64,000 nt of DNA, from positions 11,426,001-11,490,000 of the forward strand of contig CM042555.1 of the NCBI GenBank assembly GCA_023630585.1, read 5' to 3'. A program made the translations under genes and the position numbers. The notes beneath the pieces were generated by a model that saw only the letters and a program-made list of their open reading frames with translations, had not been told where the DNA came from and searched no databases. The stretch is from Cranoglanis bouderius (lineage: Eukaryota; Chordata; Actinopteri; Siluriformes; Cranoglanididae). Shown one piece after another: positions 37,401 through 51,200 of the stretch. The stretch's first letter is position 1; each line of letters begins with the position of its first letter.

Positions 37401-40400
37401 ATAAAATCACCCAAACACAATGACAAACACAACCATACACACGCAGGCAAAATAAAGTATTACACTATCATTCAACATACAATGCCTAATCACTGATTCA
37501 TAACCAGCACTTTTCGGAAAGAAAATTTAAAGTAACTCAGCTTACCTCAGAAGAAGCAGGACGGAAGCCAAAGCCCATTGGTGCGTTTTCCTCTTCACAC
37601 ACTTTAACCCCGGGGCTGAAATGCAGCTCAACATGAAAGCGCTCTTCTGAGGAGGGGTCCTGAAATATAATAAAGATCTATTTTATAACTGATTTTTGGG
37701 GAAAACTGATCAATCGTTTCTTGTTGATGCAAATTTTAAATACAAAAATTAAACTAGTAAAAATTTTGGACTATTTATGTAAAGAAACACTTCAGAATTT
37801 TTTTAACCTTCTGTCTACCACATGTGGGTAATAACAATAAGAATAATGTTTACTTGAGAGAACAACAGAAAACTTGTTTACTCAAACCTCACCTATACTT
37901 CACTTCTGAGTTTCCAACAGGGCACTCGGTGTCATTTATGCATATATATTTTGAAGACGCTTTCTTAAATTCTTCAGTCAAACATATTTGTTAAGCTCTG
38001 AATCTGTATAAATCATGTTTTTATAAATGGGACTACTTTTCAGGTGAGAAGAATTTTGGTTATCAACGTAGCTTAAAGCAGTAAACATTGAAGTGCCTCA
38101 GGATTGACCTCATGAATATCAAAAATATTTTAATGGGTCCCTCCAGTGTTCTAAACATCATAAGAACTCCACCAAAAGTGAGTTTCAATTAACCAGAACA
38201 TATGTGTGTGAACCAACATGTATGTGCTGTGGTAACTGCACATACACTACAGATTCAGGGCACAGACATCAGACTGAAAACACAGAAGTATTCTTTTAAT
38301 TCACTACCACAGTGACCCATACACTATTTAGACAAGCAGATAAAATAGCCACGAGTCTGCAGAGTTGTCTCTGCAGCTTGGGAGAACACAAAATACCTTG
38401 TTGTTGTCCTCATACAGCATGATAACTATCTGGGTCATATAGTTGAGCTCAGGCACGGCACTTAGATAGTCCATGGCCCTCTTCCATTGCTGATCATTGT
38501 CCTCCTACAATAAACCAAAAGCTCATGTTAGTGCATGCAGCCTCTATCTCAGGGGGTTCTATTTACAAGAGTCCCAAGTTATATTTATCTTACGTCCAGC
38601 AGGCCTCCGTAGCGGAAGATACTAAGCAATGAATGGACGTGACTCTCGCTGGTGAAATACAGCCGTGTCCGTACATGCCTGCCTGGTGACAGCACACCAC
38701 GGGAATACCTGGGATAAGAGGACACATATGAACAAACACAGATGGATGAAACAGGACATAAACAACGCAGTATGAAAAGGCAACCTTCCTTTTCACATTT
38801 GATTTTATTTTTGGTGTGCCTATCCTTGTTTTTAAACAAAAACATGCACATACAGTACTGTGCAAAAGTTTTAGGCACATGTAAAGAAATGCTGTAGAGC
38901 AAAGATGCCTTCAAAATAATGAAATTAAATGTTTCTACATTTAAAAAAGAAATACCGTAAAGAGCAATAAACAGTAGTAAATGAAACAAATAATATTTGG
39001 TGTGACAAAAAAAATAAAAATAAAAATAGTAGTCTCTGGTACAATTTGTGCAGTTTTATAAGGAAATGAGCTGATAAGTTTTATTGAGCATCTTGCAGAA
39101 CCAGCCACAGTTCTTCTGGAGACTTTGACTTTTGCACTCGCTTCTTATTTTTGCAGCAAAAACCCAGCAGCCTTCATTGTGTTTTTTGTCTGAAAAGTGT
39201 CTCTTATGTAATATGATGCTTTCTTTAATGACATACAAACATTTTACTGTAACATTTAATTTTGTGCTAGAAAACTAATGTTTGGGAATCTAAAATGTTT
39301 TTTTGTACTGACTTGATAATGTAGAAGTCATAAAATAAAAAATTTATTAAAAAAAAGTTTGTACTAAAAAAAAAAAAATAGGATGCCTAAAACTTTTGCA
39401 CAGTAATGTACGTGCATAAAACAAGCATACAGTGGATGGAGCTTGTTGACGGACTCGTCCTCATGAGTCCTCTGCAGGTCCAGAAGGATCTTCTTGATCA
39501 GAGGCAGACAGTAGCCATACGCTATCTCTAACTTCTCCATCTTGTTAATGCCATATTCCTAAACAAGAAAAAAGAGCATGTTATATTTAAAACAAGAAAG
39601 AAGTGCATATATGAAATTTTATTTAATCTAAAGCTATTGGAAGACCTTCTCATTACAACATCAACTGTAATGTCCAAAATTTCCACAAAAAAAAAATAAA
39701 AATTTGGATGTTCCTGTCAACCAATAATGATACCAGAGCCTATGAAGGGTGTACCTGTGGTATGACGATGTCTGCCAGTGCTCGTGACAGGGTGAACAGT
39801 TCTACAGTGTCCTCCAGGCCAAGGGAACTGTTGTGCTGAACGTCATACTTCACACAGTCATAGATGTCTGGGATCTTGCTGATGTCGTAGCGTCCACTCT
39901 TCATGTAGAAGTCCCTCTCCAGTTTAGACCAGCGCTGCAGCATCATCTCCAAAGTCTCGCTGTGGTACAACTGCAGATCTGAGGGAAATGAAAACACCCT
40001 TGTCATTAATAGTGACGGGGTCTATGCTTGTGGCATCTGTGCTTGTTTTCACAACACTAAATCACATTTCATAATACCACATTACGCACTTGTTACATTT
40101 TAAATGATAATGTATTGAATCGTTGGCTGCTTTAATTGTAACTTATCTGGTGATTACAGGGATGGGCGACATGGCAAAAATATCAAATCACAATCTCTCA
40201 ACTCAATTTCACAGAACACAATAATATAATTGTATGTAGGTTCGCCATAAGTGTCAACTAAAATGCTGCAATAAAAATAGATAGACAACACAATGTATTT
40301 TTCTAACATCCACAAAAATAATAAATGTGTGGAGGCGGGGACGTGGTCGAGCACCGGTTTGTGAATGGAGAGCGGAGCTGGAGAAAGCGAGTGGTAAGGT

Positions 40401-43400
40401 TTACACACCTGTAGGAAATTAGACTAACGAGTGTTCTGTGTTGCAGTGAGGAGAAAAGGAGGAGAGACACGCGCCTCGAGAGCGAGAAAATGACGCCGGC
40501 ACAGAGCCACGTGTGTGTGCGCGTGTATATGTTGGGAAATAAAAGAAAAACCCAAAAACCGAGAAAAAAAGGAAGAAATAAAAGTGTCCGAGTTGGATTA
40601 AGCCTGCCTCCCTTCTGGTTCCTCCGTACATGACTTTAAAAGGGTTACAAAATGATTTAGTCAATACAAAAGTGTATTTTGTGTATCAGCTAGTTGTTAC
40701 TCCAAGCAATAATGTAGCCAGTCCATGTTATACAAGTACTGACAAAACGTACAGTATTTTAGAAAAGTGTACAATCACAGCATCAGTATTATAATGTCAT
40801 AACGTCCAGCCCTGTTTAATCACTGCTTTGTGAATACCTCGATGTATTCGGTGTCTAAATGAGAAGAAATGAACTGACTAACCTGCAGATTTGGGATCCT
40901 CAAGTCTCTTTTGGATTTGGAAAATGAGGCTCTGGATGAGGCTGTACACTTTGTCACATGTTCTCACTGGATTTTCAACAGCTTTCATAGAATTCACCAT
41001 AGAGGGGCTGCCTGTTGGAGCCAGCTGAGTGGGAAAACCAAGAATAATAGTTAACATTGTACATGTGTAAGCTACATATCAATTTAACCCACAGTGCTGT
41101 TGAATTCTTGAATCCCATTGGACAGAAGGTGCTGATTTTCTGTAATAGAAGTTCTGACAATACTGCCAACTGCAAGGTAAATCACAGGTTCATATTAATG
41201 TATTCATTCTAATATGTTATAATTTTTTATAACAACATCTAATTCACAGGTACATTATATGGCCGATGCTCTTGAAACTCTAAAACTAATAATAAACAGA
41301 TTAAAAATGTGTTGTTATTTAATAAAGAAAATGTATAATCATTGATATGGTGAAGCTTTCTGTAAGGAGACATTCATTTGGAAGGAGTGTCAGTAACAGA
41401 GGCAAAGATTTTCATCATGAGATTATTTTAAGTATTCAGGACAGAGGATTTTGCATAAAATGTATGAATGAATAAAAAATAATTAATAAAAACAAATTGC
41501 TGTGATATAACAGGAATAAATACTGTTATATAATAAATATGTGCAGTTATAGGAACATAACTGCCTTTGGCTTTGCATCCAGTCGCATCACACCACGCCG
41601 TGGTTGATTATTTTCCTATAACAGCACTCCATGTTGAGTTATATTCCTTACATACAACACACCCAGTGAGACTATAAGCAGCACTGTATCTGCCACACAT
41701 GAATATATTCAAAAATTAATAAGCATTAAAAAGCATTAATAAATGCTTTTTAATTAACTGACAATCTGGCACGGCAGACAGACAGGTCCGATCCAGAGCA
41801 ATTTTCAGCTGATGAAAAAGGGTTCACCTTGTCAAAATCTTCCTCAGTGAAGTCTTCATCTTTCTGCATGATCTCATGAAGCCTGGCTTTGACACGCTGC
41901 TGGCAGCCACTCAGTGAGTCTAGGTCATTATCCAGCAGGCCGTTCATGTTAGCACTCTTCACCATCTGCACCAGAATGGGTGTCAGCTCGCCCTCCAGCG
42001 CCAACAACCCCTGCCAGGCATGACACAAAAATTATCTCTGCACGCAGAACACACACCTGCGCACACATTGATTTTCATCATCTGAATGGCAGGTCAATAC
42101 CTTAGCAAAGGCAGCTGCAGTCATCTGCACCCTGCCTTCATCTGAGGCATAGATCTTGAGGTCGTGGCGATAGGTGCTGTGGAGCCGAAGTAGGCCGCAG
42201 CCAGGAAAGCCAGCATAATCCCCTATGCACAGCATACACACAGCAAACACACAACATACAGTATATCAGAATATATCAGCAGGTAAGACTGCAACAAACA
42301 GAAAATGTACATGCCTTAGTACATCACCTAGACTGTTTAACTTTTAATTAATAATGTAGAACCAATCCACGTGATTTGTAACATTCCAAAATTAGCTGAA
42401 TGCTCTAGTTCCTCAAGAAAGTATTCACCCCCTAATGATTATTTCTTTTTTACTTTACTGCAAAATCTAATTTAAGCATATCAGAATATTTGAACATTTT
42501 TATTGTGCCGGAGCAGCCAGTGAGCTCTGTAACCCCTTCAGTGTTGTAGCTGGACTCTTGGACAATTCTCTGACAATTGCTTTTCTTTCTTTAAAATTAA
42601 CACAGGTGTATCCTGTTTAACATATTTAGTGTGAGATTCGAAAACTAAATACTAGTCCTAATTTAGATAGTTAAAGGGGGGTGAATACTTATTTATTATG
42701 CTTTTTTTTCTAAATAATTCTGAAGACATCTAAATATTTAATATAATTTTATTTCTGTAGACAGTCTGTGGGGGGGGCACTGTAATATCAATACTACATT
42801 GATGTGCACTTCAGTAAATAAATTACTGTTCAGTACAATTTATAGTGTTAGTGAATGGAGGTGTTAGGTGCAGCTTTGGTTTAATAACAGGATAGAGGAA
42901 ACATTGCAGCAGACCAGTTAATCATTTAAGGGTCCAAAGGATCATGTACTCCAAGCCCTTCTTACCACAGCCAGAAGGGGACTCACATCCTACAGACCTG
43001 TGCCTACTGTCTAACATTCCAGAGATACAAAGTAGAAGAGGAAAAAGAAGGTAAATGAACAGAAAATGTAACTGAATTTTATTACCTCTATATACTGGAT
43101 TTAAAGCAGAAGTTCCCAAAAAAGGTAAGGTACAAGGTATATTTGATAATAAATAAACAACTAAGAACTAACAAATTAAGGCTGTCTAACTTTACTCTGA
43201 TTCATTGGGTGAAACATCTTTGTCCCCACTACGCATTAGCTGATTATATATAGTCTATGCAGTACTGTGAAATTGTAATTGCTCCATCCTGATTTCTTCT
43301 GTTTTTATTTATATCTCATACTAAATAGTTTTAGATCTTCAAACGAAATACAACATAAAACAAAGGCAACCTGAATAAACACACAATATAGTTTTGTTTT

Positions 43401-45192
43401 TTTTAACAAAGCAAAAAGCAAAAAATTCCAACACCTATCACCCATGTGAAAAACTAATTGCCCCCTTAAACGTAAAATCTGGTTGCGCCACATTTAGCAG
43501 CAATAACTGCAACTAAATGCTTCTGATAACTGGAGATTAGTCTTTCAATTACCTCTAGGATTAGGACTTGTGCCACGGTCACACTACGCTTTAGCACTCC
43601 ATTGATTTCCATTCAAACGCATCTGAAAACGGCAGACCGGAAACGCAAGCTCATGCGCAAAATTTTCGTACTACACTGTGTGATGAAAGTTCAAATTTGG
43701 TAAACTCTGACCTGCATAATCGTATCACGTGAAGACGTATGAACAATAGATGATCGTGACATCACTGCATCAGCACCTTTCTAGTAAAAAAATAAATAAA
43801 TAAATAATAATAATAAATTTTTTTAACATTTAAAAATTTTAAAAATGGAAGCGCTAATTTCAGCGGTATCGAGCTATCCTGTACTTTATAACACGGGTTT
43901 AAAAAATTATAAAAAAACAACTTAAAAAGAGAGTCTGCCTGGTTTGCGGTGTCATTGAAAACAGGAACAGATGGTATATTTAACAGATGGAAACATAAAA
44001 TTATTTTTTCTCAACAATATAAGTGCAAGCACGTCGGAATCCATCTTGAAGCAGTGAAAGTTTTGACGGATGATGTCCTGTTCCCGCCCATATTCACAGT
44101 GGCGTCCGACAAAAAATACGCATGCTTCAAGCCTAGTGTAACCGCGGCATTACTCCTATGCTTTGGATCATTGTCTTGCTGCATAATCCAGTGGTGCTTG
44201 AGTTTCAACTTACGGATTGAAGACCACACATTCTCCTTTAGGATTTTCTGGTAGAGAGCAGAATTCATGTTTCCCTCAATTATTGCAAGTTGCCCAGGCC
44301 CCAAAGCAGCAAAGCATCCCCACACCATCACACTTCCACCACCACGCTTGACTGCAGGTATGATGTTCTTTTTGTGGAATTCTGTGTTTGGTTTACGCCA
44401 GATGTAATGGGACCTCTGTCATCCAAATAGTTCCATTTTCGACTCCTCAGTCTACAGAACATTCTCCCAAAAGGTTTGAGGATCATCACTGCAGTGGTTT
44501 TCACCTTGCCACTCTTCCATGGATGCCATTTTTGCTCAGTGTCTTTCTGATGGTGGAGTCACGAACAGTGACCTTTATTGATGCAAGAGAGGCCTGTAGG
44601 TCATTTGATGCTGTCCTTGGGTCTTTTGTGACTATCTGGATGAGTAGTTGCTGTGCTCTTGGAGGAATTTTAGAAGGTCGGCCACTTCTGGGGAGGTTCA
44701 CTACTGTGCAGAATTTTTCCATTTGGAGATAATGGCTCTCACTGTGGTTATTTGGAGTCCCAGAGCCTTTGTAACCCTTCCCAGACTGATGTATTTCTTC
44801 CTCATCATTTCTGGAATTTCTTTAAATTTTGGCATAGTGTGTTACTGGGTAAGACCTTTTAACCAACTTCATGCTGTTCTATTTAAGTGTTGATTTGATT
44901 GAACAGGGTTTGCAGTAATCAGGCCTGGTTGCGTCTAGTCCAGCTGAACCCCATTATGAATGCAGTTTCATAGACTTGGGGAATTAGCAACTATGGGGTC
45001 AAATACATTTTCACACAGGCCCAGTAGGTATTGAATAACTTTTTCGTTCCAATAAATAACATTATCATTTAAAAACTGTATTTTGTGTTTACTCAGGTTG
45101 CCTTTGTTTTATCTTAGATCTCGTTTTAATTTCTGAAACAATTTAGTATGAGATATACAAAAAACAGAAGAAATCAAATACTTTTTCACAAC

Positions 45193-45283
<91 letters not shown>

Positions 45284-48200
45284 AAGTCCAAGACCAAGAT
45301 ACATAGGCCTATAATAAAATTAAAAGGTCTAAAAATGTAGGCTGTGTGAGAAGCATGATATGAAGATATCTGCTAAGTAATGTTAGCCCAAAATGCAGAA
45401 ATAGGGAGCAACAGAGAGAAAGATCCTAAAAAAAGGAAATGTGGAGAGATACCAGAAGTGGGAAAGAAACAGTATAGGAAAAGAGAAAAGCTGAAAGAGA
45501 AGTGTACCTTGACCTCCAGGGTACATGCAGCGGAAGGCTCGACCCAACTCCTCTGCCTGCACTCGTCCTGCTGGAGTTAACTCACCTCCCCACTTTAACA
45601 CTAGCAGCAAGGATGGATTTTCATTACGTGTGTCTGCTCATAAGACAAACAATACCAAGAGCAAAATGTCATATGGATGAATCAATGCAAACTGCAAATT
45701 AGTAATGCAGTGTGAAAATACTGAGATTAGTAATACTGAATACTGAAATACTGAATTTAGTACTGCAGTGTGAAAATACAGAGTCGTTCTCTACCTTCTT
45801 CCTCACTGGAAGTCTTAGGCTGCCCGTGGGGAAGGTAAGTCAGCTGCACTTTCCTGTTTATCCCAGAGAAATGGCCATACCTATGTATATAAAATTAGTG
45901 GGGGTGAAAACAGATACCAGTAATGAAGTGTAACCAAATCTCACCTGCACAATCTTAACTGACATTGAAAACATGAGAAAACAGGCAGCTAAAACAGGTG
46001 ACAAACACCCAACATGTAAAAATCACTAACATTTGTCTGTGTAACCCGAGATGTTTGATTGGGTTGTTGGGAAACTGTGAATTCTATAAACATATCTATG
46101 TGAAATATTCAGTATAGTACAGCATAGTATAGTACAAATTGCATCTCCTAAAGCATCAATGAGTGTGCAGAAATAGTAAATAGTACATTTTTACATGAAT
46201 TTAAACCATGTAAAAAATTAAACAAAGAGATTTGTTATTGTTTGAACCACCTGAGCCCCAAGTTGCAGAGGACTCACAACTGCACCTAAAATGTCACTCT
46301 CACTCATTGTTTTTTTTTTTTGAACAAATTTAGATACAAGTTCGATAATGAAAGAAAACTGATACACTGACAACTGGGACTTTCTAGTTTATTTTCTTAG
46401 TTCTGCAGTTTGATGGACGTAAATTAGAATTTAAATGTGTAAAAAAAATTCAGTAGTAGATAGCGCTGGCAAAAAAACAGGGACATCTTGCTATTGTTCC
46501 AAAATAGTGTGAATTTACCCAAACCACATCATATTCTATGCCTCACTGTAGATGTTTTGGTACAGCTGCCACTTATTTGCTCTGTAGTTGCATTACATAA
46601 AAGATTTCATAAAAACACTTTTGATATTCTCCAGCTAGACTGAATGTTCCCATTTAGGTGGCCCAGATCTAAACAGATTCTCACTCACATTTCCAAAACA
46701 GTCTTAAGCTGCTCCAGTTTTGACTTCTTCTCTTCGATCTCACAGTCACTGTGCTGCCCCAGATCTGTTAACAGCAGTCTGCTAATGTCCAGCACTTCCT
46801 GAAGGGTAAAACAGTAATTATGAACTGCCTGACTATATCCAGTACAGCACAACAGGATTGAATCAGCTATACAAGAAATAAAGAAACCAAAAAAACTAAA
46901 AAAAAAACTAGCAGATGTATATTCCAGTCTCTTTATAGTGAAAAATGTGAAATATACATATATAACAGTAAGTGTTTTATTTAAGTAAACATGGCCTGTT
47001 ACCTGCAGCTGTTTCGGTTTCTTCAGCTTCAGCTTGCCGGTTTTGTAACCCCCATACTTTTCAAACAGCTCAAAAAACCTGAGAAATAAAACACAAGGAC
47101 CAATCCCTCATCATGTGTCTCTCTATGGATCTAATGGAGTTTCACTAACAGTCACATATGGGATCTCACATTGGATTTCTGACTTCCATCTTCATTTTCT
47201 GTTTTGGTGTTCGGTCTCCATGGCGGATCACAGCGATCACGCAACGCAGCTCCATCCTATGCAAGTAAAAGATGCTTCAGTCATTATTCCAAACCATTTC
47301 CATGTGTATATTACGCACAAAAGTACACAGTATACAGATGGAAATGGTTTATTTGGTGAAGAAAAACAAGTGAAAAAGGAAATGAATTCTGGGTGGAAAT
47401 CAGCGTCATGGACTCACATGGTGCCGGATGTGGTAGGGACTATGGGAATGTCCTCTGCCTCGGTGGGAATAGACCACGGAATATGGAACTGGGGAGCCAG
47501 CTCCCTCATCACAATGTTCCTATGGACAAAGAACACAATAAAACTCTCACTAACCTTATGCTAGGAAATATATCGTGCATACCATGGGGTTGGAATCTTT
47601 TCAGCTTGAGGAGCCAATGAATAGTGCAGCTAACCTAATATTTTTCACCTGGCTGGTCCAGGATAGTAGGCTAACTGCTGCTGGCTTGAATTTCAGTGCA
47701 GGCTTTTATCCTGCAGTCACCATCAAGATATATGATAGCTACATGGAACACATGGGGTCATTTCTTTAAGAGTGCAATCTATGTTTGTTGCAAGTAAGGC
47801 ATATTGCAGAGCCTGATTTTTGACCGTTTAGTGATACAGTCTTATCCATTGAGAAAAATGGAGCTCTCCTAAACTAGCAGGTGGCACAGTGAGTATTATT
47901 GTCACCTCACAGCTCCATGTTCTCTCCTGTGGGCTTTCACTGGGTTTTCTGATTTCCTCCCACTTACTAAAAGTAAATGAATGAATGAATGGACTATAGA
48001 TTTCCAAAACCTGAAAATGTAAACATTTATTTCTAATCAGAGGTACAAAAAGGTTGAAAAATATCACAATATTTTATGAGTACAATACAAACAAGAATGC
48101 AGCTGCAGTGCAGGTATTAAATTACATTTGTGGTTAGTGAGAACATTTTATAAAGCAGAATTTCTAAGAGGATAGCTTTTTAGTTATTTTTACTTGGTAT

Positions 48201-51200
48201 GCTTGGCCTTTAAATTGTAGGCAAATGTAACATATTGCAGCACATTTTAAAGTAATTTACTGGCAGCTGAAAATAATTGTGTGCTATTAGTTTTTAACAG
48301 TATAGCATAAAATGTATGGTATATTCATTTATTCATCTTTAGTAAGCATTTTATCCTGGTCATGGCCAAAGTGGATCTGGAGCTTCACGGAACACTGGAC
48401 ATGAGGTGGGCATACACCCTGGATGGGATGCCAGTCCGTCACATACTCAATCGCACGTCCTGACATGTTTTTCTCAAGAGAACCTGGAGAAAACCCACAT
48501 GGACATGGGGAGAATGTGCAAAACACCTCAAACAGTAACCCATGCTCTTGATCAAACTGGGGACCATGGTACTATGAGGAGGCGACTAATTCATATTTTT
48601 TTTTATCACATTATACTGAGACCAGTGTAACATTTTAAATATTAACACCAACGAGAAAATACTGGCTCACCCAAGTATCTTGGCACAATCGTCGTAATAT
48701 TTCATAGAGTTCTTCACAAAGCTGAAGCCATTGACGTCACACACGTAGGAGTGTCCGTTGGCTCGGAGGAGGTCAAAACCACACACTGTTTGCTGAAGAA
48801 AGTCAGAAAGGATTTAAATTGCAAGTCTGGATTCTGCAACCAGAGCACAGTGGACTGAAGAATGAGTAAAGACACTGACCTTGAAAGCCAGGCACACTTT
48901 GCGAGCCACCAGTTTTTCCATAGCAGTGAGCATAACAGGGTAGCGTACTTCTTTTCCCTCACTGTCTCGTTCAACTTTGCCATCCAGGGCGGGAGACTTA
49001 CGAGCCTCAGCGTGAGCATAATCAGGCCCTACTGTGTACACCTGAGAGATACAAACACACACATATATATATGCCTCTAGCAGCAGTGTATTATCAAATG
49101 CTCCAGAACAGAGCTTAACAGTCCTGGGACTCCCACAGGTAGGTGAAACATTGCCAAGGCTTCCGCAGTTTGTTAAATAATTTGTTACAGTGGTGGAAAT
49201 CACAATCTACCATAATCAAAGTTATTATATTTATTTATTCATTCCTGTATTTATTCCTGACTCCAGTTCCTGTAGTCATACAATTTTAACAAAAATGAAG
49301 TAGAAATTTCAGGAATGATCAATTCTGGGGTTCCAATAAACAGTCAAATATTATACAGCGCTGAAAATGTGAACAGTTGGATTCCATTCATAAAATGGGG
49401 CGGTGGCATTTTTTTTTTTACAATTAAAGGGATCCCTGATGTATTTTCACTTCCTGCCTAAAATAATGTTGTTGTTTTTTTCCGCTTTTGATGTGCTCCA
49501 CCTGAGTATGACTTATTTATGAATGAATAACTACCAAAACATAGTTATATTGCAAAATGATGAATAGTCTTCAGTGAATTTGTTGAACATTACCTTCACA
49601 TCCGTGCCATCTGTAGGCATGAATTCTTCATAGATGTAGGAGCCGGTCTTTCTGACGTTGCTCTCAGGAGAATAGACACTGCTCCGGCTCCCAATCTACA
49701 GAAGGAATGTAGTTTGTGAATGAGTGTATTTGTGAGTTTCATAATGAATTAACTCAGTCAGACCAAAATCTTATTCCAGAGATACTTTTCTACTCTAAAT
49801 GTAACCATGATGAATAAAATTATTGTTTCTTATAACTTTAGATGACTGTTGAAATGAACACTGGGCCCAAACTGACAACATAATATTAATATATAATATT
49901 TTGAAGTTATTTTAGACACACTTTTAACTATACAGACACCAACTGTATCTCTGAAGGTCAATCTTCCTGACCAATTCATTTCTCAACCAAGATCCAACAC
50001 AACAGATTAAGTAAACTGACTATTGTTATTAGTTAGTGTTGAAAGTGATGATGTAAATCATACCATTTGTTTAGTAAAAAGCTGAATTAAACCCTGAACC
50101 TAAATTAGTTATTTTTCTGAGCATCATTCCAAACTTCTTTACTACTCAACATTATACACATGCATTATATTATGCCTCAAGTGTGCAGTATGTGATGCAT
50201 CAGTGTGACATACTTCATTCTACATTGGTCAAAAATGAAAAGGGTTCTCAAAACAGCAAAATAAAATTCTTAAACATGTGAAAGAGAGATGAATTTGTAC
50301 AATTTTCTTGCAACTATTGGTATTTTCTTCTTTGCTGAACTAACACCTACCAGTTTTGCATCACAGCGCTCTATTACTCTTATTCCAGCAAATTACTGAT
50401 TGCAATGAATATTACATTTCTTAAAAGTACCATGCAAAGCAATAAACTCTCCAAATATTACCACATTAAAGCATATTAATGCTAATTTCTGATTTGTTTA
50501 ACAATCATAGACTGCCATGCTTCATCTCAAAGACTGATTTGAAAGGATGTGGCACTTTCAGATTGGCTTACCAAAAACCAATCCAATAAACATTCGCAAC
50601 AGAACAAAAGTCATGTGCATCCAAGTGTACAGGGATTGGACATGGTATTACACATGATCATCCTTCAATAATATCAGGGAAAAACTGTTTCTTAAAACAT
50701 GATGCCCTAAACATTTCAAATGGATCAGCATGCTGCATAATAACAGGAGGCGAGAAAGAATAGGGTCTAGATGATCCACCCATCAACCTGTTCTTCTAGA
50801 TTTTATAGCTTCACACAGAGTAAAGTCTGTTCTGTTTCTGAACGAGTGATTTGCTCCTCCACAGAGACCAGTGCCTATTAGAAATCTATGGAGTTAAAAA
50901 TGTGGGAGTAGGTAGGGGATCGCTAGAAAAACAAACCTTCCTGAAGAGGCGCTGGCTCCCTCCACCAGCTGAGGTCGGATAGTAGATATACACATTGTGA
51001 TCTTCTGCTGAGACTGGCTTCTCTACAAAGGGTTTGGGGAAGATCTCGCCATTCACCTCCACATGGTCCTCCCCCTCAACCAGGTTGCACTCTGAAAGAA
51101 ACGAAACACTGAATGCATGTTCTGGACTTCTTCAGTCTCAATCTTCATGTCTAGGACATCCGGAGGCATAACTATCCAGATTACAGGCAAATCCAGTGTT

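Noticed and set aside
43949..44893. Three + strand frames of 80-115 codons
   Set aside because: Opposite strand of the decayed Tc1 and its nested element.
45109..45297. Ile-Tyr repeat frame (also one at 55975-56205)
   Set aside because: Translation of the (TA)n tracts.
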